Part shown: piece after piece, positions 1 to 8,763 of the stretch | Layout: each line of letters opens with the position of its first letter | How positions within the stretch are numbered: the first letter of the stretch is position 1 | Assembly: GCA_019636535.1 (NCBI GenBank) | Contig: JAHBXK010000025.1 | Location: 1-49,656, forward strand | DNA: 49,656 nucleotides | Reading direction: 5' to 3' | Source of the DNA: Phycisphaeraceae bacterium | Lineage (GTDB): Bacteria; Planctomycetota; Phycisphaerae; Phycisphaerales; UBA1924 | Translations under genes and position numbers: made by a program | Notes under the pieces: model-generated | Told to the model about the DNA's origin: nothing | What the model saw: only the letters and a program-made list of their open reading frames with translations | Databases searched by the model: none

Positions 1-714
1 ATGACGGGCGGCGGCACCTATAGCGGCGACGGGACGAACTGCCTCGGACTTCCGCAGTACACGTCGGATGTGGCGATCCCAATTCAGGACAACACGACCA
101 ATTCCGGCACGATCGAAATCACGGACTCGGGCACGATCAGCGACTTCGCGGTGAGCGTGACGATGAACCACACGTTCCTTGCCGATCTTCACCTGTCGAT
201 CAGCAACGGCGTGCAGTCCGCGTTCCTGACGCGTGACAGCGGCGGCGGCAACGACGTGAACGGGACCTACATCTTCTCGGATCAGGGATCGATTGCGCTG
301 CCAGCGGCGGGCAACCTGCCCCCGTCGGGCGTCTACCGCGCGTCGACAACGGGCTCGGCGTTGGTGAATCTCAACGCGATCTTCGCGGGTGAGCCGTTCG
401 CTGGGACCTGGACACTGACCATCTTCGACGATGCGACGGCCGACGTGGGCACGATCAGTGCCTGGGCTCTGATCTTCAACGGTGGCTCTCCGGTCTGCGA
501 TGATGTGACGCCGCCGTGCCCCGGTGACTATAACGGGGACAATGTTGTTGACTTGGCCGACCTGTTGGACTTCCTGGGTGATTGGAACCCGAACCTGGGT
601 CAGATGGGCATGGGCCTGCCGGGCGACATCAACGGCGACAATGTCGTTGACCTGGCCGACCTGCTCGAGTTCCTGGGTGACTGGAACCCGAACCTCGGCA
701 GCACCTGCCCGTAA
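1..714 (+). CDS. Secreted P-domain protein with C-terminal dockerin pair (5' partial)
   Basis: The reading frame is open at the window edge and has no signal peptide, so only the C-terminal 237 residues are probably present. Residues 20-160 look like a proprotein-convertase P domain: a beta-rich module with 'TMNHTFLADLHLSISNG' early and 'GTWTLTIFDDATADVGTI' near its end. From about residue 172 two dockerin-like calcium loops follow (GDYNGDNVVDLADLLDFL and GDINGDNVVDLADLLEFL, each with WNPNLG), and the protein ends in CP. P domains usually accompany secreted subtilisin-like proteases, so a protease may lie upstream; that is inference. A strong terminator follows. Confidence 0.85.
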   Translation: MTGGGTYSGDGTNCLGLPQYTSDVAIPIQDNTTNSGTIEITDSGTISDFAVSVTMNHTFLADLHLSISNGVQSAFLTRDSGGGNDVNGTYIFSDQGSIALPAAGNLPPSGVYRASTTGSALVNLNAIFAGEPFAGTWTLTIFDDATADVGTISAWALIFNGGSPVCDDVTPPCPGDYNGDNVVDLADLLDFLGDWNPNLGQMGMGLPGDINGDNVVDLADLLEFLGDWNPNLGSTCP

Positions 715-775
715 GTTCGGGCGAGCGTGATGCTCGGACGCGGCTGACCGCGTCGACAGGTTGAGTGACTCATCA

Positions 776-805
776 GGCCCCCGCTCTTCGGAGCGGGGGC
801 CTTTT
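776..805 (+). terminator. Rho-independent terminator after the P-domain/dockerin gene
   Basis: An 11-bp perfect GC-rich stem (776-786 with 791-801) closes a TTCG tetraloop and is followed by TTTT on the + strand. It sits 62 bases after the stop of the first gene. Confidence 0.9.
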
Positions 806-920
806 CGTTTGTGTGGCGTTGCAGCGCGATGGTGCGCATCGTGCTTCGCGCTGCGCGGGCACGAGCGGACGCGGGGCACATTGCGGGCGGGCGGGCGGAG
901 GCTTGCGCTGAGCGGGCTGC

Positions 921-1298
921 TCAGGCGTCGTGCGAGGCCGGTCGCTCGATGACGATCTTGACCTTGCGGATGGGTGTTCTGGCCGCTCGGCTGAGTTCGA
1001 TCTGGCCGCCAGCGCGGAGCCAGCGGTCGAGGCGGAATCGGACGCCGTCGTCGGGCACACCGACGCTGAGGACGGCGGAGGCGAGGCCGCGGAGGGAGGT
1101 GAGGCCGAGGAGATCGTCGGGGACGGTCGCGTTCCACGCCTCGGCGACGCCGGCGCTGGATCGGCGCAGTCGGCGGAGGAGGACGAGTTGGGCGGAGAGA
1201 TCGCGCTGGAGTGTGAGGTCGCGTTCGGGGCGGACGCGCGAGCGGCGGAGGCGGTCGAGTGCCGCGAACTCGGGGGGGATCTCGGGGCGATCGGTCAT
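921..1298 (-). CDS. DUF721 (DciA-like) family protein
   Basis: A 125-residue basic protein starting at the ATG in 1298 (MTDRPEIPPEF). The middle 'VAEAWNATVPDDLLGLTSLRG' followed by 'LSVGVPDDGVRFRLDRWL' and a C-terminal 'IRKVKIVIE' strand matches the DUF721 layout of a conserved Trp, alternating strands, a 'W..LR.GG' helix and a closing beta strand. Characterised members (DciA) load the replicative helicase, but the family is broad and that role is inferred here. The length fits the family. The longer open frame upstream of the ATG is Arg/Pro-rich and looks non-coding. It stands alone between two + strand genes. Confidence 0.7.
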   Translation of the reverse strand: MTDRPEIPPEFAALDRLRRSRVRPERDLTLQRDLSAQLVLLRRLRRSSAGVAEAWNATVPDDLLGLTSLRGLASAVLSVGVPDDGVRFRLDRWLRAGGQIELSRAARTPIRKVKIVIERPASHDA

Positions 1299-1501
1299 GG
1301 GGCGAGGAAGAGGATAGAGACGGCGGGCGCGGGGTGCGTGAGGGATATGGGGCGGGCGGTTGGTGTCGGAAGGTCCGGGCGGGAGTGGAGTGGGGGTGAA
1401 GGTGCGCGGGAAAAGGGTCGATCTGGGAGTGTTCGCCGGGTCGGTTTCGGCATGGCCGGACGGGGCTGACTGCCACGCTCCGTCGGCCGGTTTTTGGCTG
1501 T

Positions 1502-1843
1502 TTGTTGGCCGCGTGCGGGGCGTTCGTGATCGCCCCGGCCCGTGCGGACGGCGGGCGGACGTTGTGCGAGCGGGGTGGGCGGGAGAGTCTGGAGTGTCCG
1601 TCGATGGCCTTGCCGCCCTTTGCGCCGCCGCGTCCGTTGCCCCCTTCGAACCCGTTGCCGACGAAGCCGTCGGGCGTTCAGGCCGCGGCGGGGAGCGCTG
1701 CGGGGTTGATGGGCGGGGCGGGGTTGTCCGCGTTGCCGGCGGCGACAGCGCTTGACGGAGCGCTCGCGAACCCTGAGCAGGGAACGCCCGTAGGCCCGGT
1801 GGGGCGATCCGTCCCATCGCGTGCGGCGAGCCAACGATCATGA
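1502..1843 (+). CDS. Possible small secreted Pro/Ala-rich protein (doubtful)
   Basis: The 640-base stretch between the DUF721 gene and the epimerase holds one open frame with a protein-like look. It reads LLAACGAFVIAPARA-DGG near its start, like the end of a signal peptide, then a Pro/Ala/Gly-rich tail. No ATG precedes the hydrophobic part: only TTG codons at 1502 and 1505 are available, and the basic residues expected before the hydrophobic core lie upstream of them. I see no domain. It may be a decayed gene or chance. Nothing else is evident between 1299 and 1944. Confidence 0.25.
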   Translation: MLAACGAFVIAPARADGGRTLCERGGRESLECPSMALPPFAPPRPLPPSNPLPTKPSGVQAAAGSAAGLMGGAGLSALPAATALDGALANPEQGTPVGPVGRSVPSRAASQRS

Positions 1844-1944
1844 GCGGGTATTGGCCGCGAACACCGTTCGAGCCGTGCGTGATCGGCGGGGACCGTCTGA
1901 TCGACCTGTTGAACAACGACCTATCAGCCCTGAGCGAGAGAACC

Positions 1945-3255
1945 ATGGCCACAGTCAACGATCGACCCATCGTCATCACCGGCGCCGGCGGCTTCATCGG
2001 CGGGCACCTGGTGGAGCACTTCCGGCGGATGGGGTATCGCGACATTCGCGCGGCGGACATCAAGCCGCTGGACGAGTGGTACCAGGTACACAAGGACGTG
2101 AAGAACTATGCGGGGCCGCTGAAGGGCGACTGCCGGGACTTCAAGGTCTGCCGGACGATCTGCAAGGGCGCTGCGGAGGTGTATCAACTGGCGGCGGACA
2201 TGGGGGGGATGGGGTTCATCGAGAACAACAAGGCGCTGTGCATGCTGAGCGTGCTGACGAACACGCACATGCTTCTGGCTGCGCAGGAGGCGGGGGTTGC
2301 GCGGTTCTTCTACGCGAGTTCGGCGTGCGTCTATAACGCGGAGAAGCAGAAGGACCCGAACATCACGGCGCTGAAGGAGGCGGACGCGTATCCGGCGCTG
2401 CCCGAGGACGGGTACGGCTGGGAGAAGTTGTTCAGCGAGCGGATGTGCCGGCACTTCCGCGAGGACTTCGGGATGAAGTGCCGGGTGGCGCGGTTTCACA
2501 ACGTGTACGGCCCGAACGGGACGTGGGAGGGCGGGCGCGAGAAGGCTCCGGCGGCGATCTGCCGGAAGGTGATCGCGGCGGTGGTGAGCGGGAAGCACGA
2601 GATCGAGATCTGGGGAGACGGGACGCAGACGCGGAGTTTCATGTACATCGATGACTGCGTGAAGGGGATCAACCTGATCACGCACTCGGACATCCTGGAG
2701 CCGATCAACCTGGGCTCGAGCGAACTGGTGAGCATCAACAGGCTGGTGGACATCGCCGAGGAGATCGCGGGGGTGAAGTTGCACCGGAAGTACAAGTTGG
2801 ATGCGCCGCGCGGGGTGGCCGGGCGGAACAGCGACAACACAAAGATCGAGGCGTACCTGAACTGGGAACCGAGCACGCGGCTGCGCGACGGGATGGAGAA
2901 GACGTACCGCTGGATCGAGGAGGAGTTCACGGCGAAGTACGACGCTGAGACGGCGCACCTGAGTTCGATCAGCACGTTTACGCACGGTGCACGGCCGATC
3001 CCCGGCGACGGGTTCAACCCTGAGAGCCGGTTCATGGACACGTGGACGCAGGGGATTCCGGCGGGGTATGGCAAGGGCGCGAAGACCGGCTCCTCGGCGG
3101 GTGGCGGCAAGGGGAAGAAGGCGGGCGGATCGGGCGGTGCGCGCCGATCGAAGGCCGAGACGTCGGCGGGCGGCCGCAAGACGCCGGGGAAGAAGAAGGT
3201 GAAGGCCAAGGCGGGTGCGGGCAAGGGCCGCAAGCCGGCCCGCGCGCGGCGGTGA
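1945..3255 (+). CDS. GDP-mannose 3,5-epimerase-like SDR enzyme with histone-H1-like tail
   Basis: A 436-residue protein from ATG 1945. Residues 1-345 are an extended short-chain dehydrogenase fold: nucleotide-binding GAGGFIG (13-19), SSACVY with Cys128, catalytic Tyr157 and Lys161 in YGWEK, and GGREKAPAA with Lys200. The Cys in SSAC and the Lys in GGREKAPAA correspond to the acid/base pair of plant GDP-mannose 3,5-epimerase, so the likely reaction is GDP-D-mannose to GDP-L-galactose or GDP-L-gulose. Related epimerases are around 330-380 residues. From about residue 375 there is an extra Lys/Ala/Gly/Arg-rich, uncharged-acid-free tail (KKKVKAKAGAGKGRK) resembling bacterial histone-H1-like proteins. 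The tail is in frame with no obvious frameshift. An in-frame ATG at 1840 gives a longer, poorly coding N-terminus and was not chosen. Confidence 0.85.
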   Translation: MATVNDRPIVITGAGGFIGGHLVEHFRRMGYRDIRAADIKPLDEWYQVHKDVKNYAGPLKGDCRDFKVCRTICKGAAEVYQLAADMGGMGFIENNKALCMLSVLTNTHMLLAAQEAGVARFFYASSACVYNAEKQKDPNITALKEADAYPALPEDGYGWEKLFSERMCRHFREDFGMKCRVARFHNVYGPNGTWEGGREKAPAAICRKVIAAVVSGKHEIEIWGDGTQTRSFMYIDDCVKGINLITHSDILEPINLGSSELVSINRLVDIAEEIAGVKLHRKYKLDAPRGVAGRNSDNTKIEAYLNWEPSTRLRDGMEKTYRWIEEEFTAKYDAETAHLSSISTFTHGARPIPGDGFNPESRFMDTWTQGIPAGYGKGAKTGSSAGGGKGKKAGGSGGARRSKAETSAGGRKTPGKKKVKAKAGAGKGRKPARARR

Positions 3256-3356
3256 GGCGGGTTGGGGCTGGTCGGTTGGGCTGGTGGTGAGCGAGTGGTT
3301 CGGGTACGCTCCGTACGCGATCGCCGGGCGGCGCTTGCGTGTGGAGTGACGCCGAC

Positions 3357-3602
3357 ATGACCTTTGATGCGCCGACGATCGTGGGGTGGGCGGGCATGGT
3401 GCTGCTGGTGTCGGCGTACGCGCTGCGCGACAGGCTGAGCCCGACGCGATATTCGATACTGAACCTGGTGGCGGCGTGTGCGCTGGCGGTGACGTGCTAT
3501 GCGTCGGAGGCGTGGCCGGTGTTTGCGTTGCAGATCGTGTGGGGTTCGATCGCGGTGCGCGACTTGTGGCGGGTGCGCGGGCGGGGGCGGAAGCGGGTGT
3601 GA
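3357..3602 (+). CDS. Small membrane protein, CBU_0592-like
   Basis: An 81-residue protein from ATG 3357, with a GGAG-like site just upstream (gtggagtgac). It has three hydrophobic segments: VGWAGMVLLVSAYAL, YSILNLVAACALAVTCY and WPVFALQIVWGSIAVRDL. The pattern 'GW.G...L..YAL', then 'Y..LNL..A', then 'Q..W..IA..D' is the signature of the CBU_0592-type small inner-membrane family, whose function is unknown. The C-terminus is Arg-rich (RVRGRGRKRV), so it should face the cytoplasm. It lies about 100 bases after the epimerase and could be co-transcribed with it. Confidence 0.7.
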   Translation: MTFDAPTIVGWAGMVLLVSAYALRDRLSPTRYSILNLVAACALAVTCYASEAWPVFALQIVWGSIAVRDLWRVRGRGRKRV

Positions 3603-3623
3603 GTCGGCAGCGCGGGAACGAAA

Positions 3624-3654
3624 GCGGCCCGCACCGGTGAAGAGTGCGGGCCGC
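3624..3654 (-). terminator. Conserved GC-hairpin terminator (copy 1)
   Basis: An 11-bp stem (3624-3634 with 3644-3654) and a 9-base loop. Read on the minus strand it is followed by TTTCGTTCC, so it serves the minus-strand gene ending at 3699. It is nearly identical to the hairpin at 13944-13974. Confidence 0.85.
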
Positions 3655-3698
3655 GCGTGGGATGGAGAGTCGAAGAACGGTCGGTCACCCGACCGGGA

Positions 3699-6600
3699 TC
3701 AGTTGCAGGACGAACCGAGGTTGGGGTTCCAGCCGCCGAGGAAGTCGAGGAGGTCGGCCAGATCGACGACGCCGTCGCCGTTGAAGTCGCCGCTGAGACC
3801 GACCGCGACGGAAGATCCGAGGTTGGGGTTCCAGCCGCTCAGGAAGTCGAGCAGGTCGGCGAGATCGACGACGCCGTCGCCGTTGATGTCACCGACACAG
3901 CACGGACGGAAGCCGCCGGCGTTGGCCATGATGATGGCGAGGTCGTCGGCGTCGTAGATGCCGTCGCCGTTCATGTCGCCCTGCGCCCAGCCCGCGGGGG
4001 AGCCGAAGGCGGGGAGGCCGACGAGGTCGGTGGCGTTGACGAAGCCGTCGAGGTTGACGTCGCCGAGCTTGGTGCAGAGGACGGTCTCGACGATGAACTG
4101 CACGTCGGCGGCGTTGATCTTGAGGTCGCCGTTGACGTCGGCGGAGAGATCGGTGTAGGCCGCGGCGGCGAGGTCGTTCTGCCAGTCGACTTCACCGCCG
4201 GTGACGACGGGGTTTCCGAGGTTGTCGGTGGCGCGGAGTTGGGCCCAGACGTAGTCGATGTCTGCGCCGTTGACGCGACCGTCAGCGCCGACGGGCGCCC
4301 AGCCGCGGGCGACGCGGCCCGTGCCGGCGATGTCGGCGGAGGAATAGCCGGCCTTGTAGGTGTTGATGTTGTTGGCGACGGATGCGCCGTTGCCGAGGAT
4401 GGTGCCGAAGAAGTTGAGGTTGCCGCCCTGGGACTGCGAGGCCTGATCGACGCGCTTGAAGCCCTCGGAGCGGTTGAGGCGGCCGGTGTCCGGGTTGATG
4501 GCCAAGCCGTCGGCCCAGTAGCGGACGTCGGCGAGGGTGTAGGAGCCATCGCCGTTGAAGTCGCCGACGATCTCGATGCAGAAGTCGGCGGCGTTGTAGG
4601 CCCAGCCGGAGGTGGCGGCGGCGGTGGCGAGCGCGCCGGTGGCGGCGGCGGGGGGCGTCCACGTGCCGAGGCCCTGACGGCGGCGCCAAGCGCCGACGAT
4701 GCCCGCGGCATCGTTCCAGTTGCGCAGGCCGTCGGCGTTGAAGTCGCCGGAGACGAAGTTGGCGATGGGGAGGTTGGTGGCGTAGGTGAGGGTCGGGCCG
4801 TTGGTGCCGTTGGTGCCGAAGCCGACGTACTTGTCGGCATTGGGATTGAAAGAGGCGTCGGAGTAGGTGCTCATGCCGACGGCGGGGATGAAGCGCGAGG
4901 GGACCTTGCCGGCGGGGCTGTTGGCCGGGGTGGCCGGGGCGACGCCGGTGCCGAAGGCGGCGTAGGCGGGATCGGCCTGGATGTTGCCGGCCTGGGTGCG
5001 GATGAAGGACTGGAGGGAGGTGTTGAAGTCGGGGTTGACGGCGAGCAGCGTCGGGTCGGTGAGGGTCTGGACGCGCGGGAGCGCGCCGTTGAGGATGTAC
5101 TGCGTGGCGGCCAGTTCGCCGGGGGTGAAGACGGTCTGATCGGAGCCGGGGAGATCGACGAAGGCGACGATGGAGCGGGTGATGTTGTTGATGAGCGCTG
5201 CGGCCTCGGCGTTGCGCATCTTGGGGTAGGTGGGGGAGTCGAAGATCGCGGGGCGGGCCTCGACGGCGTCGCGGATGCCGTTGTTGTTCAGGTCGTTGAA
5301 CGGCTCACCGAGGTCGTACATGTTGTTGGCGTTGGTGTCCTGGAACGGCTCCATCCAGCCGAGGCCGCCCTTCTCGGGTGGCGCGGCGAGGGGGTTGCCG
5401 AAGGTGCCGAGGGCGGCGGGCCCGCCGATGACCCAGCGCGTGGCGACCTGGTCGTTGTCGAGGATGGCGTCGATGGTGGGGCGCGAAGGGGTCAGGCTGT
5501 TGCCGTAGTTGGGGAGGTTGTTGGCGACGGAGAGGATGTCGCTCCAGCCGGTGGGGATCCAAGGAATGTCGACATCCTGGCTCGAGCCGGAGTTGACCAG
5601 GCCGCGCTCGGGCCCAACGTAGCCGATGGCGAGGCGGTGGTTGAAGACGTTGGCCTCGACGCGAGGGTTGCCGCCCTTGTTGCTGGGGACGTAGTTGGGG
5701 CCGAGGCGGTCGCGGCCGGCGTTGCCGACGGCGTTGTTGCGAGCCCCAACGTTCTCGCCGACGCCCCAGGAGGGGTCGGTGCCTGTGGAGTTGTTGAAGC
5801 CATTGCGGGTGCCCGAACCGGAGTCGCGCGTGACGGCGACGAGGTTCTCGCCGGTGGTCAGACGGCCGGTGACAAACAGTGCCCGCAGGTCGGTCATGAG
5901 GATGCCGGACTTGCCGCCGATGCCCTCCATGCCGACGCCGAAGTTGGTGATCGGGGCGATGGGGGCGAAGAAGAGGGGCGTGTCGAAGATGGTGTTGGCA
6001 TCGGGGGACATGAAGTTGAGGTTGGCGGTCTGGGTGTTGGGCGCGCCCGAGGAGGGGGTGAGGCTGGCGAGTTTGGCGCTGAGCGTGTCTGCGGCACCGG
6101 TGGCGGGCGTGCCGTCTGGGTTTCGCGGTTGGATCGGGTTGTCGCCGTAGCCGGGCTGGCCGGGGAGACGGAAGAAGGCGGTGCCGTTGACGGCGCTCAC
6201 CTGGCGCACGGCGTAGAAGACGGGCACGTCGAGGATGGCGATGTCGACGCCGACGCCGCCGGAGCGCGTGACGGTGCAGCCGCCCACGCCGGGCGAAGTG
6301 CCGGGGATGTTGGGGTCGGTGTAGATGGCCTTGAAGGGGGACGGGTTGGTCATGATGTCGTCGCGCTGGGAGCGGTAGATGAATCCGCCTGCGTTGCCTT
6401 CGTTGACGAAGTTCTGGGTGTTGGGCAGCCCGTCCGGATCGTCGGGGTTGGTGAAGTCGTCGAAGCCGACGCCGCCGTTGATGTACTGGTAGCGGTTGAA
6501 GAAGCCCTTGGAGCGGCGGGTGAGGCCCATGACGCTGCTGGTGGCGTTGCCGGTGTTCCAGCCCTTGCCGTTGTCGATGAGTTCCTGCAGGCCGCGCGTG

Positions 6601-6914
6601 GAGCCGACGGAGGAGTAGAAGAAGGCCCAGTGCATGCTCGCGGGGTAGGTTGCTTCCGCGGCGTCGCCGCAATCGGCGGGGATGAAGAAGGGGGCCAACT
6701 GATCGGCGCCGGCGGAGTTGGGGATGCCGCGGGCGAACTTGTCGCCGTCGACGTCGATGTAGTCGACGGTTGCGGCGCGGGCCTTGACGTAGTTCTCGAG
6801 CAGGGTTGCGCCGGACATGTGGATGACGGTGGGCTGTGCCGCGGCGATGGCGGTCAGGCCTGTGACGGCGCCTGCGGCGACCGTCAGCGTGCGGATGCGG
6901 TTTCGGGATGCCAT
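3699..6914 (-). CDS. Large secreted multi-dockerin protein with PstS-like phosphate-loop motif
   Basis: A 1071-residue protein with a signal peptide ending near AIAAA-QPTV. The N-terminal 450 residues carry two motifs of the phosphate-type periplasmic binding fold: 'MSGATLLENY' at 33-42 and 'VTRDSGSGTRNGF' at 361-373, where PstS-type proteins have a GSGTR anion-binding loop. The overall resemblance is otherwise weak. Residues 520-550 contain Asp/Asn-rich EF-hand-like text (DLNNNGIRDAVE). From residue 720 on there are seven dockerin/EF-type loops, starting near 723, 784, 925, 951, 979, 1008 and 1042. The last two are the standard paired module ending in WNPNLG and SSCN. It is probably an extracellular or surface protein; whether it binds phosphate is inference. 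Confidence 0.8.
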   Translation of the reverse strand: MASRNRIRTLTVAAGAVTGLTAIAAAQPTVIHMSGATLLENYVKARAATVDYIDVDGDKFARGIPNSAGADQLAPFFIPADCGDAAEATYPASMHWAFFYSSVGSTRGLQELIDNGKGWNTGNATSSVMGLTRRSKGFFNRYQYINGGVGFDDFTNPDDPDGLPNTQNFVNEGNAGGFIYRSQRDDIMTNPSPFKAIYTDPNIPGTSPGVGGCTVTRSGGVGVDIAILDVPVFYAVRQVSAVNGTAFFRLPGQPGYGDNPIQPRNPDGTPATGAADTLSAKLASLTPSSGAPNTQTANLNFMSPDANTIFDTPLFFAPIAPITNFGVGMEGIGGKSGILMTDLRALFVTGRLTTGENLVAVTRDSGSGTRNGFNNSTGTDPSWGVGENVGARNNAVGNAGRDRLGPNYVPSNKGGNPRVEANVFNHRLAIGYVGPERGLVNSGSSQDVDIPWIPTGWSDILSVANNLPNYGNSLTPSRPTIDAILDNDQVATRWVIGGPAALGTFGNPLAAPPEKGGLGWMEPFQDTNANNMYDLGEPFNDLNNNGIRDAVEARPAIFDSPTYPKMRNAEAAALINNITRSIVAFVDLPGSDQTVFTPGELAATQYILNGALPRVQTLTDPTLLAVNPDFNTSLQSFIRTQAGNIQADPAYAAFGTGVAPATPANSPAGKVPSRFIPAVGMSTYSDASFNPNADKYVGFGTNGTNGPTLTYATNLPIANFVSGDFNADGLRNWNDAAGIVGAWRRRQGLGTWTPPAAATGALATAAATSGWAYNAADFCIEIVGDFNGDGSYTLADVRYWADGLAINPDTGRLNRSEGFKRVDQASQSQGGNLNFFGTILGNGASVANNINTYKAGYSSADIAGTGRVARGWAPVGADGRVNGADIDYVWAQLRATDNLGNPVVTGGEVDWQNDLAAAAYTDLSADVNGDLKINAADVQFIVETVLCTKLGDVNLDGFVNATDLVGLPAFGSPAGWAQGDMNGDGIYDADDLAIIMANAGGFRPCCVGDINGDGVVDLADLLDFLSGWNPNLGSSVAVGLSGDFNGDGVVDLADLLDFLGGWNPNLGSSCN

Positions 6915-7212
6915 GGTCGAGTGCTCCTTCGGGGGTGAGGGGAACCGGGCTTGCAGAGTCCGTTCAGTCCGTTCGAATCAGTTCGATGCGACAACGACAC
7001 GGAGGACGCGGCGGCGGACCGGCGAGGCATGACCGGGACGACGCCGTCCGAGCGAGCCGCGAACGCGGCGTGCGCGGACCCACAGCGCTCCATCACTCGA
7101 TGGGTTCCCCACCTCTTTGGGTGTGTGGTGGATGGGGGGACGAACCGTTGAGATGGCGGAGATGTGAATCCGACGATCGGGCGGTAACCCGTACGCCGGC
7201 GCGGGAGACGGT
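6915..7212. other. Intergenic region without a recognisable gene
   Basis: This 298-base gap separates the multi-dockerin gene from the pseudopilin gene, both on the minus strand. It should carry the promoter of the downstream gene and perhaps the end of the upstream transcript. I see no convincing hairpin terminator, RNA gene or conserved open frame. Confidence 0.5.
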
Positions 7213-8244
7213 TCAGTTGGGCCAGGGGTTTGCTTCGAGATCGACCTTGTTGTTCCCGGAGAGCGTGTAGAAGCGATCGCCCCAGCGGCGGTTGCGGATG
7301 GTGTCGACGAGGCTCGTGCGTTCGACGTGGCCGTCGAGGAAGACGAAGTTGGTGCTGCCGCCGAACTGCTTGTCCTTGTTGCCGGGGTGGTGCCGGCCGA
7401 CGGCGTTGATGGGTGTGTCGCTGTCGATCTCGCCGCGGGCGACGAGACGCTGGGGCCTGATGGAGGTTGGCTCGGGGTAGAAGAAGCGAGAGACGGAGCC
7501 GAGATTGGGCTCGTCGTAGGGTGTTGCGGCGTTCTGAACGAACGGGGTGAGGGAGCGGTGGCTCTTGGAGATGGAGCCGGACGAATCGGCGAGGGTCTGG
7601 TAGTTGAGTTTGTCGTTGAACTCGGTGGCGAGGATGGTGTTGGCGGGGAAGGTGACGCTGGCGGGATCGAAGCGGACGTTTCGTCGCGGCTTGCCGGGGA
7701 CTTTGAACTTGTTACGCGGGAAGATGGCGGCGTTTCCGGTGTAGGCCATGCGCTTGGCCTGCCAATCGACGGGCGTGGAGCGGGGCGAGCCCTGCCAGGA
7801 CTCGTAGTTCTTTGGGTCCGGGCCTGGGTTGGTGGCGGGCGCGCCGCCGTTGTGCATCTGTGGGCACTTCCAGGCGTCTTCCTGGATTCGGTCGTTGTCG
7901 GCCATGAGCATGTATGACCAATGGATGTAGGGCTGGTTGGTGTTGGTGAAGGTCTGGTCTTCGTCGCCCCAGACGGGCTGGTTGGGATCGGCCGAGTAGG
8001 AGTAGGCGAGGGGGCCGAAGCGGTTCTGCGCTTCGTAGGCGGTGAAGGCCTGTGCGATGGCGCGGACCTGCGCTGCGCACTTGAGTGCCTGGGCCTCCTT
8101 GCGTGCGTTGGCCAGAGATGGGAGCAGGATGCCGACGAGCACCGCGATGATGGCGATGACGACGAGGAGTTCGATGAGCGTGAAAGCGCTGGTTGCGCGG
8201 ACGGATGGCGAGAGCGGGAGGCGCCCGAGACCGGTTCGAGGCAT
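7213..8244 (-). CDS. Prepilin-type N-terminal cleavage/methylation protein (pseudopilin-like)
   Basis: A 343-residue protein from ATG 8244, preceded by GGAGC. A 20-residue basic leader ends in ATSA before Phe21. The type IV prepilin signature [20 protein letters not shown] follows, with Glu25 (position +5) needed for cleavage and methylation. The C-terminal domain has 'STNFVFLDGHVERT', the FxDGHVE motif typical of the large planctomycete families of single-pilin-helix proteins. It is probably processed by a prepilin peptidase and exposed at the cell surface or in a type II/IV filament. The function of the globular part is unknown. A related protein is at 26186-27082. Confidence 0.9.
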   Translation of the reverse strand: MPRTGLGRLPLSPSVRATSAFTLIELLVVIAIIAVLVGILLPSLANARKEAQALKCAAQVRAIAQAFTAYEAQNRFGPLAYSYSADPNQPVWGDEDQTFTNTNQPYIHWSYMLMADNDRIQEDAWKCPQMHNGGAPATNPGPDPKNYESWQGSPRSTPVDWQAKRMAYTGNAAIFPRNKFKVPGKPRRNVRFDPASVTFPANTILATEFNDKLNYQTLADSSGSISKSHRSLTPFVQNAATPYDEPNLGSVSRFFYPEPTSIRPQRLVARGEIDSDTPINAVGRHHPGNKDKQFGGSTNFVFLDGHVERTSLVDTIRNRRWGDRFYTLSGNNKVDLEANPWPN

Positions 8245-8336
8245 GAGTTGCTCCGGGACAGCGTGCGGCACTCGGACGCGACGGCGACACCGACGTAGCG
8301 TGAATGCCGGCAGAGGATACTCGCGAGTGCGCGGCA

Positions 8337-8357
8337 TGCAACGGCTGCAACAATGAA
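8337..8357. promoter_or_regulatory. TGCAAC direct repeat upstream of the pseudopilin gene
   Basis: TGCAAC occurs at 8337-8342 and again at 8346-8351, followed by an inverted GTTG. It is about 95-110 bases upstream of the pseudopilin start, in the only AT-richer stretch of this gap (roughly 8350-8440). The same hexamer forms a palindrome at 25440-25454. Binding by a protein is a guess. Confidence 0.3.
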
Positions 8358-8664
8358 GTTGTGGTGAAGCGTGCTGCACAACTGCACGACCTTCACAGTC
8401 TTTATGTTCTTCACACTACTCGCATACTTGTTTAGATTCAGCGAAGCACCGCCCCGAAGTGGTGAGATGTTGCATGATGACGCGAGCGGGGACGGCTTGG
8501 ATCACGGCGGTGCCCGTCCCGCGCGGGCTGAGCATCGCCGGGATCGTCAAGTCCTCGTGAAGGCGGGCGTTTCTGCGACGCCGCTTGGGCGGGTCGATCG
8601 CGTGCTTGCGCGCGGCGGGGTCTGGCGGCCGACGCCGCGAGAAACGCGGTGATCGCGCAAGAAA

Positions 8665-8695
8665 GCGGCCCGCTCCGGTGATGGGTGCGGGCCGC
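8665..8695 (-). terminator. Conserved GC-hairpin terminator (copy 2)
   Basis: A 9-bp stem (8665-8673 with 8687-8695) with the same CCGGTGA loop element as copies 1 and 4. It is followed on the minus strand by TTTCTTG. It lies 69 bases past the end of the gene at 8764. Confidence 0.8.
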
Positions 8696-8763
8696 GTGGA
8701 GTTCAAGGTGTGCTGGTGCCGTGCGTGCGGTGCCGGCTCAAGAGAGTCGATCGCCCCGCGGGA

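Noticed and set aside
3657..6938. Very long + strand open frame (about 1090 codons) opposite the multi-dockerin gene
   Set aside because: The product is a Val/Gly/Asp/Ala-biased low-complexity string without domains or signal peptide. The minus frame has a signal peptide, dockerin loops and a terminator. The open antisense frame follows from GC-rich codons.
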